DNA from: Chloroflexota bacterium
GTDB lineage: Bacteria > Chloroflexota > Anaerolineae > Caldilineales > Caldilineaceae
Direction: 5' to 3'
Assembly: GCA_026389895.1 (NCBI GenBank)
Contig: JAPLGZ010000195.1
Coordinates: 1-32,532 of the forward strand
DNA: 32,532 bases
Under the pieces are notes generated by a model, which made no database searches, was not told the origin of the DNA, and was given only the letters and a program-made list of their open reading frames with translations. Positions 1-9,335 of this stretch are shown one piece after another. The position numbers and the translations under genes were made by a program. The stretch's first letter is position 1; every line of letters begins with the position of its first letter.

Positions 1-453
1 ATAAGTTGGGTGCGTTTCGTTGATCGGCAGCGCCTCGATTGGGAAGGGTGTTTTGCTGATCCGAAAGCCGTGACCAAGCGCGCAGTTGCTGCCCGCCATC
101 ACTACGGTCTTGACCGTGCCAGCCTCGGCGGCGGCCTGCATCAAATAATAGGTGCCTAGCATATTGGTCTTAAAGGTGGCATCAAACGGAATACCTTGTT
201 TTTCGGCGTTGGCGCGCAATTGGGGATGCTCCACCGGCCACGGCTGTGCGCCAATGTGCTGGATTGCGTCCACGCCAGCGACCGCGCGTTGGCAATCTTC
301 AAAACTGTTCAGCTCTCCTTGAATCCAAGGGTAATTGGCAAATTCAGGGGCTGGTTGATGGCGCGCAAAGAGCACCAACTCATGGTCGGCGGCCAGGGCG
401 CGAAGTACATAGGCGGCTAGTTTGCCATTGCCGCCCGTGATTAATACTTTCAT
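1..453 (-). CDS. NAD(P)-dependent epimerase/dehydratase, N-terminal part (cut by window edge)
   Basis: The frame opens with ATG at 453 and stays open for 151 codons to the window edge, so the C-terminal half is missing. The protein begins with a beta strand and the glycine-rich loop TGGNGKLA (residues 6-13), the Rossmann NAD(P)-binding signature of extended short-chain dehydrogenases. VDAIQHIGAQ and a strand ending VVMAGS follow, both typical of sugar-nucleotide epimerases and related dehydratases. The catalytic YxxxK should lie just beyond the edge and cannot be checked. The gene lies downstream of a sugar ABC importer but has its own promoter-like sequence at 499-527. Family assignment is firm; the substrate is unknown. 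Confidence 0.85.
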   Translation of the reverse strand, partial: MKVLITGGNGKLAAYVLRALAADHELVLFARHQPAPEFANYPWIQGELNSFEDCQRAVAGVDAIQHIGAQPWPVEHPQLRANAEKQGIPFDATFKTNMLGTYYLMQAAAEAGTVKTVVMAGSNCALGHGFRISKTPFPIEALPINETHPTY

Positions 454-498
454 GGGCTACCTTTTCGATTTTAAATGAGAAGTGAATTATACGAGCTT

Positions 499-527
499 AT
501 GATAATGTGGGGTCTATATTTTGTCAA
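499..527 (-). promoter_or_regulatory. Candidate sigma-70 promoter for the epimerase gene
   Basis: On the minus strand a TTGACA box (522-527) is followed after 17 bases by TATCAT (499-504). A second possible -10 box, TATAAT, lies at 486-491. The start codon at 453 follows 33-46 bases downstream. The exact -35 hexamer and correct spacing make this plausible; no transcript evidence is available. Confidence 0.5.
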
Positions 528-613
528 AGACCACTTTGGATCGGCCAAATGACGTATCAGAGGAGTAGCTATTTTTGTGATTGCCAGAGGGTGAATTCAT
601 TGACCCTTTGCTC

Positions 614-667
614 CAGGAAATATGTTGAAACACACTGACCGGCGAATATATTTCAACATATTTCCTG
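614..667. repeat. Perfect 17-bp inverted repeat with 20-base loop
   Basis: CAGGAAATATGTTGAAA (614-630) is repeated exactly in inverted form at 651-667. It lies 38 bases past the stop codon of the last permease gene and before the epimerase gene. It can form a stable hairpin, but neither side carries a T-run, so it is not a classical intrinsic terminator. It may end or protect the transporter mRNA, or be a protein-binding site or remnant of a small mobile element. Confidence 0.6.
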
Positions 668-704
668 TTCTAGGTAGGTATTCTAATGCCCGCCACAAAG
701 CTGC

Positions 705-1636
<932 letters not shown>

Positions 1637-1640
<4 letters not shown>

Positions 1641-2569
1641 TTTTCACCCCCGTAGAAGACCCAACGTCCCGACGTACTAAAAAGAATGGCGGTGAAAGTA
1701 ACAATAATCACCAGCAGAATCCAAGCCATGGCCGAAGCTTTACCCATACTGAGTTGCACAAACGCGTTTCGATACAGACTCATCACATAGAGCTCGGTTG
1801 ATTTCATCGGGCCGCCCTGTGTGAGCAACCACGGCAACGTAAATTCTTGGAAGGCCCCAATAAAGCCGAGGATCGAATTAAACAGAATGACCGGTGTACA
1901 GAGGGGGACGGTGATATGCCAAAACTTATGCCAGGCATTCGCCCCATCCACGGTGGCGGCTTCATAGAGCGAACGAGGGACATCCTGCAAGGCCGCCAAA
2001 TAGATGACAACGGCTGAACCCTGCGCCCAGACATAAATCAACACCAATGTGGGTTTAGATAGCCCAGGACTGGAGAGAAAAGGAATCGTCGGCTTCTCGA
2101 AATACTTGAGTAGACCATTGATCGCGCCATATTGGGTGTTCAGCAAGAAAAGCCAGACCATCGCCGTACAGACCGCCGGTACAATCGTCGGAATATAGAT
2201 GATCGAACGAAAGATCGCCCGGCCTTTGATGTCGGTATTCAACAAATTGGCGATTAGAAACGCAACTCCTGTGCCAATCGGCACGCCGATCAACACATAG
2301 AAAAATGTGTTCCCAATCACGATGCCAAAATCGGGATCATTGGTGAAAAGTCGCACGTAATTGGCTAAACCAATAAATTGAGGGGGTCTGATCAGATCGT
2401 AGCGTGTCAGGCTGTAATAAAGCGACATCGCTAACGGGATCAGCGACAAGCCGATAAAACCAATCAACCAAGGTGAAATGAAGAGCAAACCCAAACGCTG
2501 GTTACGCTTCTCCTGATTTGACATACCGCGCGACTTTGTCCGGTTTGCTGGGGCCGCTGCCACTGCCAT
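1637..2569 (-). CDS. Carbohydrate ABC transporter permease, MalF/UgpA type
   Basis: A 310-residue membrane protein, first permease of the importer. I place the start at ATG 2569 because AGGAGG sits 6 bases ahead; the longer open frame to 2680 runs through repeat sequence and encodes no sensible protein. After a basic tail (NQEKRNQRLGLLF) there are six transmembrane segments. The EAA loop is seen as SLYEAATVDGANAWHKFW followed by TVPLCTPVI. It pairs with the MalG-type partner, which starts within its stop codon. The separation from the binding-protein gene by a repeat-rich hairpin region of about 160 bases suggests lower expression than the binding protein. Confidence 0.93.
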
Positions 2570-2583
2570 GTGTACCTCCTGTA

Positions 2584-2723
2584 GATTTACGATTTTGGAT
2601 TTACGATTTACGAAGTGATTTCGGCGCAATAGGCTCCTCTGCTTTCGACAATTCATATTCGAAAGCAGAAGCATCAACACCGCCGAAGAAACCTCGTAAA
2701 TCGTAAATCGTAAATCGTAAATA
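2584..2723. repeat. Nested inverted repeats of ATTTACG heptamers with inner 11-bp hairpin
   Basis: Three copies of ATTTACG-like units (2584-2611) face four tandem CGTAAAT units (2696-2723), giving outer arms of about 28 bases. Between them TCTGCTTTCGA (2638-2648) and TCGAAAGCAGA (2659-2669) form a perfect 11-bp stem with a 10-base loop. The element occupies the space between the binding-protein stop and the permease ribosome-binding site. Short tandemly repeated heptamers of this style are known from cyanobacteria and are common between genes in some Chloroflexota. In mRNA the structure could protect the upstream message and lower permease expression. Confidence 0.75.
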
Positions 2724-2728
2724 AAACG

Positions 2729-4108
2729 CTACTTCTTCAAGCCTTGATTTGCAAACTCTTCGACGGCGCGCTTTTGCAATTCGGCCGCGGCATCCGCCGG
2801 TTTCATCTGATCACGCGCGACTTTATCGCGCAACTCATCCAACTGCGTCTTGACGAACCAGTGAATCGGGCAGCGTCGTAACAGGTGCCATTCGGTCGCT
2901 TCCTTTTCCGAATCCACATAGAATTTCAGACCAGGATAGGCATTGGCATCGACGGTTGGGATAAATTCTTTGAGGGGATGGATCCAGCCTACTTCCTTGA
3001 AGATGATATCGCAGGCCTTTACCGTATTAAAGACCTCACCCAGCTTAAAGGAGCCGGTGGGATTCTTGCCATCTTTCAGGATCTGGACAAAGTGGGCATT
3101 CACAGCCTGCATCTTCACATCTTTGCGGTCGTCCGAGCGTGGCCCCCAACTCGCCTGATTAAATTTGCCTACTTCTGGCTTGTGGATCATTGTCTCGCCG
3201 GGATGCCAGTAACCTTCGATGATCATCGTCTGCACGCCTGCTTCAAAGGCTTCACCCCAGCCGCCATTGCCCTGCACCTGGCGCATACCGGCAAATTGAT
3301 CGGGGCCAGCAAATTTGATAAACTCAGCGGCAGTGTTCAAATAAGCCGCCACGCGCTCATCATCTAGGTGGAATTCCTTGCTCTTTTCGTCAAACCAGGT
3401 GACGCCATACGAAGCGGCGCCATAGTCCACATCACCACCCATCGCGTCACCAGGGTCTAGACCCATCTGTAACAAGTTGCCGGCATCATCTTTCTTGGTC
3501 AGCTTCTTGTGCCAATCTAGCGTCTCTGCCCAAGTGGCCGGTGGTGCTTTGGGATCAAGACCGGCCTTTTCTGCGGCATCGGTGTTATAGTTCAAGCCCC
3601 ACTGCACATAGCTCTCAATGCCGGGCACACCCACCATCGCGCCTTCATAGGAGCAGTAGTCCCAGACCCAATCCAGCATGTTTTCTTTCTTGACATATTT
3701 GCTAGCCGCGACCATATCTTGTACAGGCGTGACTGCGCCACGTGTAAATAGATCGAAATAGGGATGATTTGAGTGGCAATCTGGGGGAGCGCCACCGGCG
3801 ATGGAGGTCAGGAGGGCCTCGTCGTTGACCGAGCCTTTATATTCTAACTTGGTGTCGCCCATGATCTGCTTCCATTCATCGGTTGCAATGATCTTGACCA
3901 GGGCTGGATCTAAGTTGCTCCAGTTGTACCAGTAGGCAACGGTCGTACCTTCGGCGGCTGGCGCAGCAGCTGCACCACCACTGGCCGCCGGGGCATTGGC
4001 CGCGGGCGCGGCCGGTGTACAAGCGGCTAAGGCGGCCCCAGCCGCGATGATCGACGAGAATTTTAGAAACCCACGTCGGCTGAGGGCGTTTTTGTTTTCA
4101 TTCAACAT
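2729..4108 (-). CDS. Sugar ABC transporter substrate-binding lipoprotein, Tat-exported
   Basis: A 459-residue extracytoplasmic solute-binding protein (family 1 type). The start at ATG 4108 is chosen because AAGGAG precedes it and because it gives a proper signal sequence: SRRGFLKF (residues 10-17) is a twin-arginine motif, and LAAC with Cys30 is a lipobox. An Ala/Pro/Gly-rich linker to about residue 52 follows, then the binding domain beginning TVAYWYNWSN. Tat export with lipid anchoring is common for sugar-binding proteins of Chloroflexota. It is the first gene of the importer operon, followed by the repeat hairpin and two permeases. Substrate is not predictable, but nearby sugar-acid genes suggest a monosaccharide or uronate-type compound. 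Confidence 0.93.
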   Translation of the reverse strand: MLNENKNALSRRGFLKFSSIIAAGAALAACTPAAPAANAPAASGGAAAAPAAEGTTVAYWYNWSNLDPALVKIIATDEWKQIMGDTKLEYKGSVNDEALLTSIAGGAPPDCHSNHPYFDLFTRGAVTPVQDMVAASKYVKKENMLDWVWDYCSYEGAMVGVPGIESYVQWGLNYNTDAAEKAGLDPKAPPATWAETLDWHKKLTKKDDAGNLLQMGLDPGDAMGGDVDYGAASYGVTWFDEKSKEFHLDDERVAAYLNTAAEFIKFAGPDQFAGMRQVQGNGGWGEAFEAGVQTMIIEGYWHPGETMIHKPEVGKFNQASWGPRSDDRKDVKMQAVNAHFVQILKDGKNPTGSFKLGEVFNTVKACDIIFKEVGWIHPLKEFIPTVDANAYPGLKFYVDSEKEATEWHLLRRCPIHWFVKTQLDELRDKVARDQMKPADAAAELQKRAVEEFANQGLKK

Positions 4109-4374
4109 TCCTTTTGACTCCTTTGGTAAATGGTCTGGGAAGAACAAGCGATTAATCTATTCAATTGTTGAAATGGTTGTGCTTTGGTGAATTAGCGGAG
4201 CGATGCAGGGTCCACAAACCGTTGAGCTAGGCTCTGGGGCTGTTGTGATTGCAAATCGTTCACGCAGAACAGGTTGTAGCCTCGGCAGGGGAACAGGGAG
4301 CTCACGTTGCCAACTGGCTACACCCTAGGATAACAGTTGTGCTGTAACTAGATTGTAACTAAGTTGCTGGGGAT

Positions 4375-4404
4375 ATCTTACTGCTCAATCGGCGCTTTTG
4401 TCAA
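4375..4404 (-). promoter_or_regulatory. Sigma-70 promoter of the sugar ABC importer operon
   Basis: Minus strand TTGACA (4399-4404), an 18-base spacer and TAAGAT (4375-4380). The -35 hexamer is exact and the -10 differs by one base. It points at the binding-protein gene and directly abuts the palindrome at 4409-4424. Confidence 0.65.
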
Positions 4405-4408
4405 AGTA

Positions 4409-4424
4409 TCGGGAACGTTCCCGA
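4409..4424. promoter_or_regulatory. LacI/GalR-type palindromic operator
   Basis: TCGGGAACGTTCCCGA is a perfect 16-bp palindrome with the AACGTT centre characteristic of LacI/GalR-family operators. It ends 4 bases upstream of the -35 box of the importer promoter. A repressor there could hinder RNA polymerase, or a regulator could activate from that position. No LacI-family gene is present in the window, so the regulator must be encoded elsewhere. Confidence 0.65.
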
Positions 4425-4463
4425 AGTAAACGGCTTTTTGTAGCTATGTACGCTCGCTCTACA

Positions 4464-5252
4464 TCAAATAGCGGACCGATCACGAAAATTGATGCGGCGC
4501 AGAAAAACATGGCCAGCCACGGCAAGTAAGCTCATTTCCAGCACATTCCACCAAAAGTGAACGTCCAAGCGGACCGCCGTTGTCAGCCCCGGCACGCTAC
4601 ACAAGACGGTGCCGCGCGTGAATGGACTGCGCGCCAGCCACCCATCACGCCCCAAAATGCCCGGCAATCCCTGGGCTGTGGTGGTCACGCCCAGTGCGCG
4701 CAATTCGTGCATAACTTGTAGATAGCGCACCATCATGTATGTATGTTCAAATGTATGCGCGACGGCGACGGCTAGCAGCAGGTAGGACCAAAAGTTACGC
4801 ATGCCACCTTTGATCAGCGTAATGATGATCAAGAGCACGGCCCAATTCCAGATGAAGTGCACCCATTCGCCATTCGCCGGGGAAAGCAGACCTGTCGATT
4901 GGCGAGCCGTCCAATTCAAGAGGTGATATTGACCCCATTGCAGCAAATGTTCAATCGAGTGGGCGCCTTGCGACGTGAGCAGGATGCTTAGGAGCATAAC
5001 CACTGTGCCATAACGCAAACCATCTTCGCGCCACTTGAGAATGCCAACTGGGAGGAGGGCTGCTAGCACGATAAACGCACCTGCCCACAAGGGTAAAGAC
5101 CAGACTTGCATGCCAATCCAGCCTGCCACGATGCCAAGCGTGAGTGATCGCATGACCATGGGCGTATACTTGCCTGGGCGTAATAGGTGGAGTAGCGGCA
5201 GGCGCGTATCCAAAGACGTGGAAAATGAAGTAAGTGGGAGTGTTTGATTCAT
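4464..5252 (-). CDS. Polytopic membrane protein with two HxxEH motifs, unknown function
   Basis: I do not recognise the family. The start at ATG 5252 is supported by GGAGGTGA just upstream and by overlap with the stop of the preceding gene (ATGA), so the two are translationally coupled; the longer open frame to 5522 lies inside the upstream gene. The 262-residue protein has about six hydrophobic segments (near 35-50, 54-72, 82-96, 131-148, 153-172, 233-251). The motif A-H-[ST]-x-E-H occurs twice at the edge of membrane segments, H98-E101-H102 and H166-E169-H170, suggesting an internal duplication and a metal or heme site. The neighbour is a lipoprotein with Ca-binding propeller repeats. Confidence 0.8.
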   Translation of the reverse strand: MNQTLPLTSFSTSLDTRLPLLHLLRPGKYTPMVMRSLTLGIVAGWIGMQVWSLPLWAGAFIVLAALLPVGILKWREDGLRYGTVVMLLSILLTSQGAHSIEHLLQWGQYHLLNWTARQSTGLLSPANGEWVHFIWNWAVLLIIITLIKGGMRNFWSYLLLAVAVAHTFEHTYMMVRYLQVMHELRALGVTTTAQGLPGILGRDGWLARSPFTRGTVLCSVPGLTTAVRLDVHFWWNVLEMSLLAVAGHVFLRRINFRDRSAI

Positions 5253-6943
5253 CTTGTCACCTCCAACTGGGTTTGAGCCGTTAACGTGGTCAACTGAGAA
5301 ACGGCCCCATCGGGCCAAATAACGGATAATGTTTGCAAGGTCGTCTCTTTGGGGAAACCAAAGTGAACACGCGTTGGATCCCCCGATAAATAGCCACCAG
5401 ATGCCCGTACATCGCGACGATAAGTGCCGTGGCTGGTCTGGAGGGCAAGTTGCGCGCCAATGGCTTGTGGATTGGCGGAAGCCGGCCAGTGCAAGTCTAC
5501 TTCCAGACTTGACCCGCCACATAACCGATTTTCAAAGAGCTGAGCAGAATTCCGTAGATTATTGACGACGATATCCAAATAACCATCGCCATTCAGATCG
5601 GCCATCACCATACCTCGCCCGCTGCTGGTCGAACCCAAATTCCATTCGGGCGCTGGGGCAAACATGCCTTCGTCATCATTGTGGAAAGCCTGATTCTCTT
5701 CGACGAGTTCGCCACCCGGCAATTGACCAAACAAATTTTGGGCGATCATGCCGTTGACAATGTATAGATCGAGATAGCCATCATTGTCCAGATCCCCAAA
5801 TTTGCTGGCCCAACTCCAGCCGGTCGCATCGATCCCATATTGTGGGGCTTCATTGGCCCAGCGATTATTGGCGCGCACTTGTAAGACATTCGCCATGATC
5901 TGGGGATTATTCGGCTCATGTTTCTCGAGCTTTTCCATCCCATTCAGCATCGGCAGCCAACGGGCCAGATTATGCGGCGAAATGTCATAAGGGTTCATAT
6001 CGGTGGTGAAGAGCGCTAAATTGCCTTCATTGGTCAGGTCGCCCCAATCGATGCTCATCGTACTGTGGGAGGTTTGCACAAACGGTTGTGCCGGTTGCCA
6101 CTGGGGTTGTCTAGTCTGTTGGCCGTTTGGGTTGTACAGCCAGATTTTGTCTTGCAGGGTAAAATCATCGGCCACCCAAATGTCGGGGTGCCCATCGCCA
6201 TTGAGATCGACCAAGCCAATCGACAGTGCTTCGGCTTGCGACGTCAGCGGTTGGGCAATGAACTGTTCACCCTGATGTTCGTAATAGACGATGCCAGCTT
6301 TCTCTTGCATCTCTGCCGCGGACAATTTATGCTGCTTAAGGTCAGTGTTATAGGAACCAGTGACCAGATCAAGCACATTGTCCCCATTCAAATCAGCCCA
6401 AGCCATCGAATAGGCATAGCCTGTCACGCCGGGTAATGGCTCGCGCACAAAGCGGGGCTGGGCGCTTGACCCACGATTATGCCAATAGGAGACACTTTCC
6501 AAACTGCGGTGTGTAAAAGCGATGTCGAGTTTGCCATCCCCATCTACATCGACAATGTTGACGCCGCGCGTGTAATTATCGGCCAGCGTTTCGCTCCTGA
6601 ATTTTAACGCACCTTCATTCCAGAGAATGGCAGCTTCACCGTCCACACTGGCAAAGACGAGATCTAAGTCGCCGTCGCCATCCAGATCATTGACCGCTAC
6701 GCCTGAGCCATTGCTTTCGTAGGTGTTGATCTCCCGTAGGTGGGTGCCTGTTGCGAAATCTAACAGGTGGGGGACAAAATGATTCTCGCACGCCGGCGCT
6801 GTCGCCAGACTCGCACTATTGACAGTCACGGGGACAGTTGCAGGTGGTATGGCTTGAATGTCGGTTGACTGACTTGCGCTTTGACAAGCCAGCAGCAAAG
6901 CCGCGCTACAGCATAAAAGTAGGTAAGAGTAGAAATGCTTCAT
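5249..6943 (-). CDS. FG-GAP/VCBS-repeat lipoprotein with C-terminal ASPIC/UnbV domain
   Basis: The start at ATG 6943 gives a short signal peptide ending LLLAC (Cys20), so a surface lipoprotein of 564 residues; the longer frame to 7102 would put the signal inside the protein. At least six FG-GAP repeats are visible, each with a Ca-binding DxDGDGxxD or DLNGDGxxD loop, for example NDLDGDGDLDLVF, DVDGDGKLDIAF, GDLDNDGYLDLYI and ADLNGDGYLDIVV; they would build a beta-propeller. The last 90 residues (GAQLALQTSHGTYRRDVRASGG and on to VIWPDGAVSQ) are the ASPIC/UnbV domain. It starts 5 bases after the dehydratase pseudogene and overlaps the membrane protein gene. The role is probably binding or assembly at the cell surface; the ligand is unknown. 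Confidence 0.9.
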   Translation of the reverse strand: MKHFYSYLLLCCSAALLLACQSASQSTDIQAIPPATVPVTVNSASLATAPACENHFVPHLLDFATGTHLREINTYESNGSGVAVNDLDGDGDLDLVFASVDGEAAILWNEGALKFRSETLADNYTRGVNIVDVDGDGKLDIAFTHRSLESVSYWHNRGSSAQPRFVREPLPGVTGYAYSMAWADLNGDNVLDLVTGSYNTDLKQHKLSAAEMQEKAGIVYYEHQGEQFIAQPLTSQAEALSIGLVDLNGDGHPDIWVADDFTLQDKIWLYNPNGQQTRQPQWQPAQPFVQTSHSTMSIDWGDLTNEGNLALFTTDMNPYDISPHNLARWLPMLNGMEKLEKHEPNNPQIMANVLQVRANNRWANEAPQYGIDATGWSWASKFGDLDNDGYLDLYIVNGMIAQNLFGQLPGGELVEENQAFHNDDEGMFAPAPEWNLGSTSSGRGMVMADLNGDGYLDIVVNNLRNSAQLFENRLCGGSSLEVDLHWPASANPQAIGAQLALQTSHGTYRRDVRASGGYLSGDPTRVHFGFPKETTLQTLSVIWPDGAVSQLTTLTAQTQLEVTR

Positions 6944-6948
6944 ATTGC

Positions 6949-8112
6949 TCACCCAAAGAAAGGCGCTAACCAATCGGCCGCAATTTCCAAGCCAAATCCT
7001 GGTGCATCGGTTGGCGTCAACCAGCCATCTTTTGGAATGGCTTGGCCAGGCAAACGCCACCCTTCCTCTAACGGCACCCCCGGCGCCGTGCCGACAAAAC
7101 ATTCTAGCCAGGGCACAGCGGGCGTGGCAATGCTAAAATGTTGGCCAAAGACACTGTTGCCACCGCCATGCATGATCACGCTGATCCCGGCCGCGTCGGC
7201 CGCGGCGGCGATCTTTTGGCAGGTGGTCACACCGCCACACCAGTTGATGTCGGGCTGGAGAATATCGGCGACTTTGTGGTTGGCCGCCCATTGAAAGGGC
7301 ACGTGGGTGTACCAATGTTCGCCGGTGGCCAGCGTCTGCCAAGGGATGCGTTGGCGCAAGGCCACATGTGCATCAAGATCTTCAGGGATCAGATATTCTT
7401 CGATCCACTTCAATTTATACGGGCGCAACGTTTCGGCTAGCCGGACAGTATACTCTACATCAAAGGCCATCCAACAATCAAGCATCAATTCGCAATCATC
7501 GCCGATCTGTTAACGCGTTTTGGCGACAAATGCCTCGTTTTTGCGCAGACCATCCAAACCATCGGCTGGTCCATATGGGCAGGCCAACTTGAAGGCGCGA
7601 AACCCTAATTCTTGATACCAGTCTACATCGTTGCCCGTGGCATAACAGAAGATGCGGTCTTTTTGGGCGCCGCCCAGCAACTGATAGACTGGCTGCTTGA
7701 GCAACTTGCCCCGCAAATCCCACAAGGCCAGATCAATGGCGCTAATGGCATACGAAGCCAAGCCGGTCGAGCCATAGGGCTTGGTCAGGCGAAACATCAT
7801 ATCGGCCAGTTTTTCGGTGGCAAAACAATCTTCCCCCAACAACTGCGGCCCCAAATGATCATCGATTACCGCGGCGACTGGTCGACCGTGGCTCGTCGAG
7901 CCGATCCCCCAGGTGCCATCTTGGGCGGTTACCTTACACCAGACGCCTTCCCATTTCGGCAGCCACAGATCGCGACTGCGTTTCACTTTGGGGTAGCGTG
8001 ACATCGGGTTGGCCACTTCGGCCTCTTGCCACCACGAAGCACGCCGCGGTTTGGTGGTGCTCTCATTCGGGGCAACGTTGAGCCGCATCGCGCGGATTTC
8101 GGTAATTTTCAT
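6949..8112 (-). pseudogene. Enolase-superfamily (rhamnonate-dehydratase-like) gene interrupted by an in-frame TAA
   Basis: Two open stretches, 7513-8112 (200 residues) and 6949-7509 (186 codons), are in the same frame and separated only by TAA at 7510-7512. Together they make a mandelate racemase/muconate-lactonizing-type enzyme of normal length, closest from memory to L-rhamnonate dehydratase: YATG, then RK..AFVAKTR-stop-QIGDD, LMLDCWM, LKWIEE, TGEH, QPDINWCGG. Mg ligands would be D212, E238 and E265, all after the stop, so the short product would lack the active site. The family has Glu after that Arg, so GAA to TAA is the simplest origin. ATG 8112 has GGAG 7 bases upstream. A sequencing error or readthrough is not excluded. 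Confidence 0.85.
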
Positions 8113-8227
8113 GTCTCGACTCCGATTGTGAGTTTTATCAGATCGCGAATACATCAGGATCTGAATGTAGTCTTTCACATTTTAATGGTGGCTATTGAGA
8201 TAGGGAGTACAGATCATACTTTGAAAG

Positions 8228-8233
8228 ATTATA
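8228..8233 (-). promoter_or_regulatory. Candidate -10 box upstream of the dehydratase/FG-GAP operon
   Basis: A perfect TATAAT on the minus strand lies 115 bases ahead of the dehydratase start and just after the Gfo/Idh stop codon. No convincing -35 hexamer is seen at the right distance, so the promoter may be weak or activator-dependent. Confidence 0.35.
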
Positions 8234-8243
8234 GCATAAATTA

Positions 8244-9320
8244 TCAGCCATTTGCCGATTGATATAATTCTTCAACCCGCACCTTCTGTCCATCCTGCTC
8301 CGCCGAACGATAAGCTGCATCTAGCAACTCAACAGTGCGCAAACCTACCTCTGCTGGCGAACCGTTTGGTGCTTTGCCCAGAACCCGATCAACCAAATTA
8401 TGCGAGGTGGCAAAGCGTGGGTAACGCTCGCCTTCTGGTACAGAAATGATTTCCGGCTCCTGGCCGCGCCGGTGAATTTCGAGGATGCCGGCGTTCACAT
8501 TTAGATAGATCGAGCCGTTTTCGCAATGCACTTCGAGATCAACCTTGCCACCGCTGGCGCTGCCCTGATTGCCCGTGCCGCTGACAACGCCCAGCGCACC
8601 GCCTTCAAATTCAACCAGCATGGCATCCACCAAATCGAGTGGCAGATTATGTTTGTGCATCAGCGCATTCACCCGTTGCGCACGCAAGCTGGTGACAAAA
8701 AACATCAAGCCAGCCGAGTGTGTAATCTGCAAGTGGCCTTGTCCACCGCCGGAAAGATGGGGCTGGCTGTAGACGTTGCCGGGGCCATGCACCACATAAC
8801 GCGCCCCGCTGCTCGAACCATCATCGCCGCGTAACAGGTCCAGAATGTGCGAGGCCATAAAACAGTTGACCAGTTGAATGGCCCCGAGTTCGCTCGATTG
8901 AATTACCTGGCGCGCGCGCTGCACAAAATCAGCAAAATGATAGGGATAGCCCATGACAATCTCGGTGTTGTGGGCCTGCGCAGTCTCGATCAGATCGCGA
9001 GCGTCACGGGCATAGAGCGTCATTGGTTTTTCGATCATCACCGGCAAGCCGCGTTCCAGACAGGCTTTGGCCAGCTTATAATGGGTGGCATGGGGTGTCG
9101 CAATAATCGCACCATCCAGCGGCTCGTTTTGTAGCATGGTGTTGAGATCCGTATACGTCTTCTCGATATGATACGCTTCGGCGGCGGCGTCGAGCTTGGC
9201 GGCATCGGCATCGCACAAGACAATTGCACCAACGCCATCATGCATTTGTAGGCCAGGAATATGTGTAAAAGTAGCCCACCAGCCAGCGCCGACAACGGCG
9301 ATGCGTGCTTTCTCGGTCAT
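8244..9320 (-). CDS. Gfo/Idh/MocA-family NAD(P)-dependent oxidoreductase
   Basis: A 358-residue two-domain dehydrogenase. The N-terminal Rossmann domain starts AVVGAGWW (residues 8-15); TPHATHYKLAKACLERG leads to the family hallmark EKP at 97-99, whose Lys contacts cofactor and substrate. The C-terminal alpha/beta domain begins after MGYPYHFADFV. Members oxidise or reduce sugars, inositols and sugar acids. ATG 9320 has GAGAGGAA just ahead. It follows the methyltransferase gene by 15 bases and so belongs to the same operon as the CoA-transferase. The gene ends in tandem TGA-TAA stops. Exact substrate unknown. Confidence 0.92.
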   Translation of the reverse strand: MTEKARIAVVGAGWWATFTHIPGLQMHDGVGAIVLCDADAAKLDAAAEAYHIEKTYTDLNTMLQNEPLDGAIIATPHATHYKLAKACLERGLPVMIEKPMTLYARDARDLIETAQAHNTEIVMGYPYHFADFVQRARQVIQSSELGAIQLVNCFMASHILDLLRGDDGSSSGARYVVHGPGNVYSQPHLSGGGQGHLQITHSAGLMFFVTSLRAQRVNALMHKHNLPLDLVDAMLVEFEGGALGVVSGTGNQGSASGGKVDLEVHCENGSIYLNVNAGILEIHRRGQEPEIISVPEGERYPRFATSHNLVDRVLGKAPNGSPAEVGLRTVELLDAAYRSAEQDGQKVRVEELYQSANG

Positions 9321-9335
9321 TTTGGTTCCTCTCGA

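Larger units (their letters stand above)
4109..4463. other. Intergenic region: long leader and control region of the ABC importer operon
   Basis: A gene-free stretch of 355 bases. At its far end it holds the palindrome at 4409-4424 and a good minus-strand promoter (4375-4404). Transcription from there would give a leader of about 260 bases before the binding-protein ATG. Apart from AAGGAG ahead of that ATG I see no riboswitch signature, tRNA or small gene in the leader. Confidence 0.6.

Noticed and set aside
2570-2680. Upstream extension of the MalF-type permease to an earlier Met
   Set aside because: It would translate the heptamer-repeat hairpin, and AGGAGG marks ATG 2569 as the start.
2885-3367. 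160-residue plus-strand open frame
   Set aside because: Lies antisense over the binding-protein gene, has no ribosome-binding site and shows no family features.
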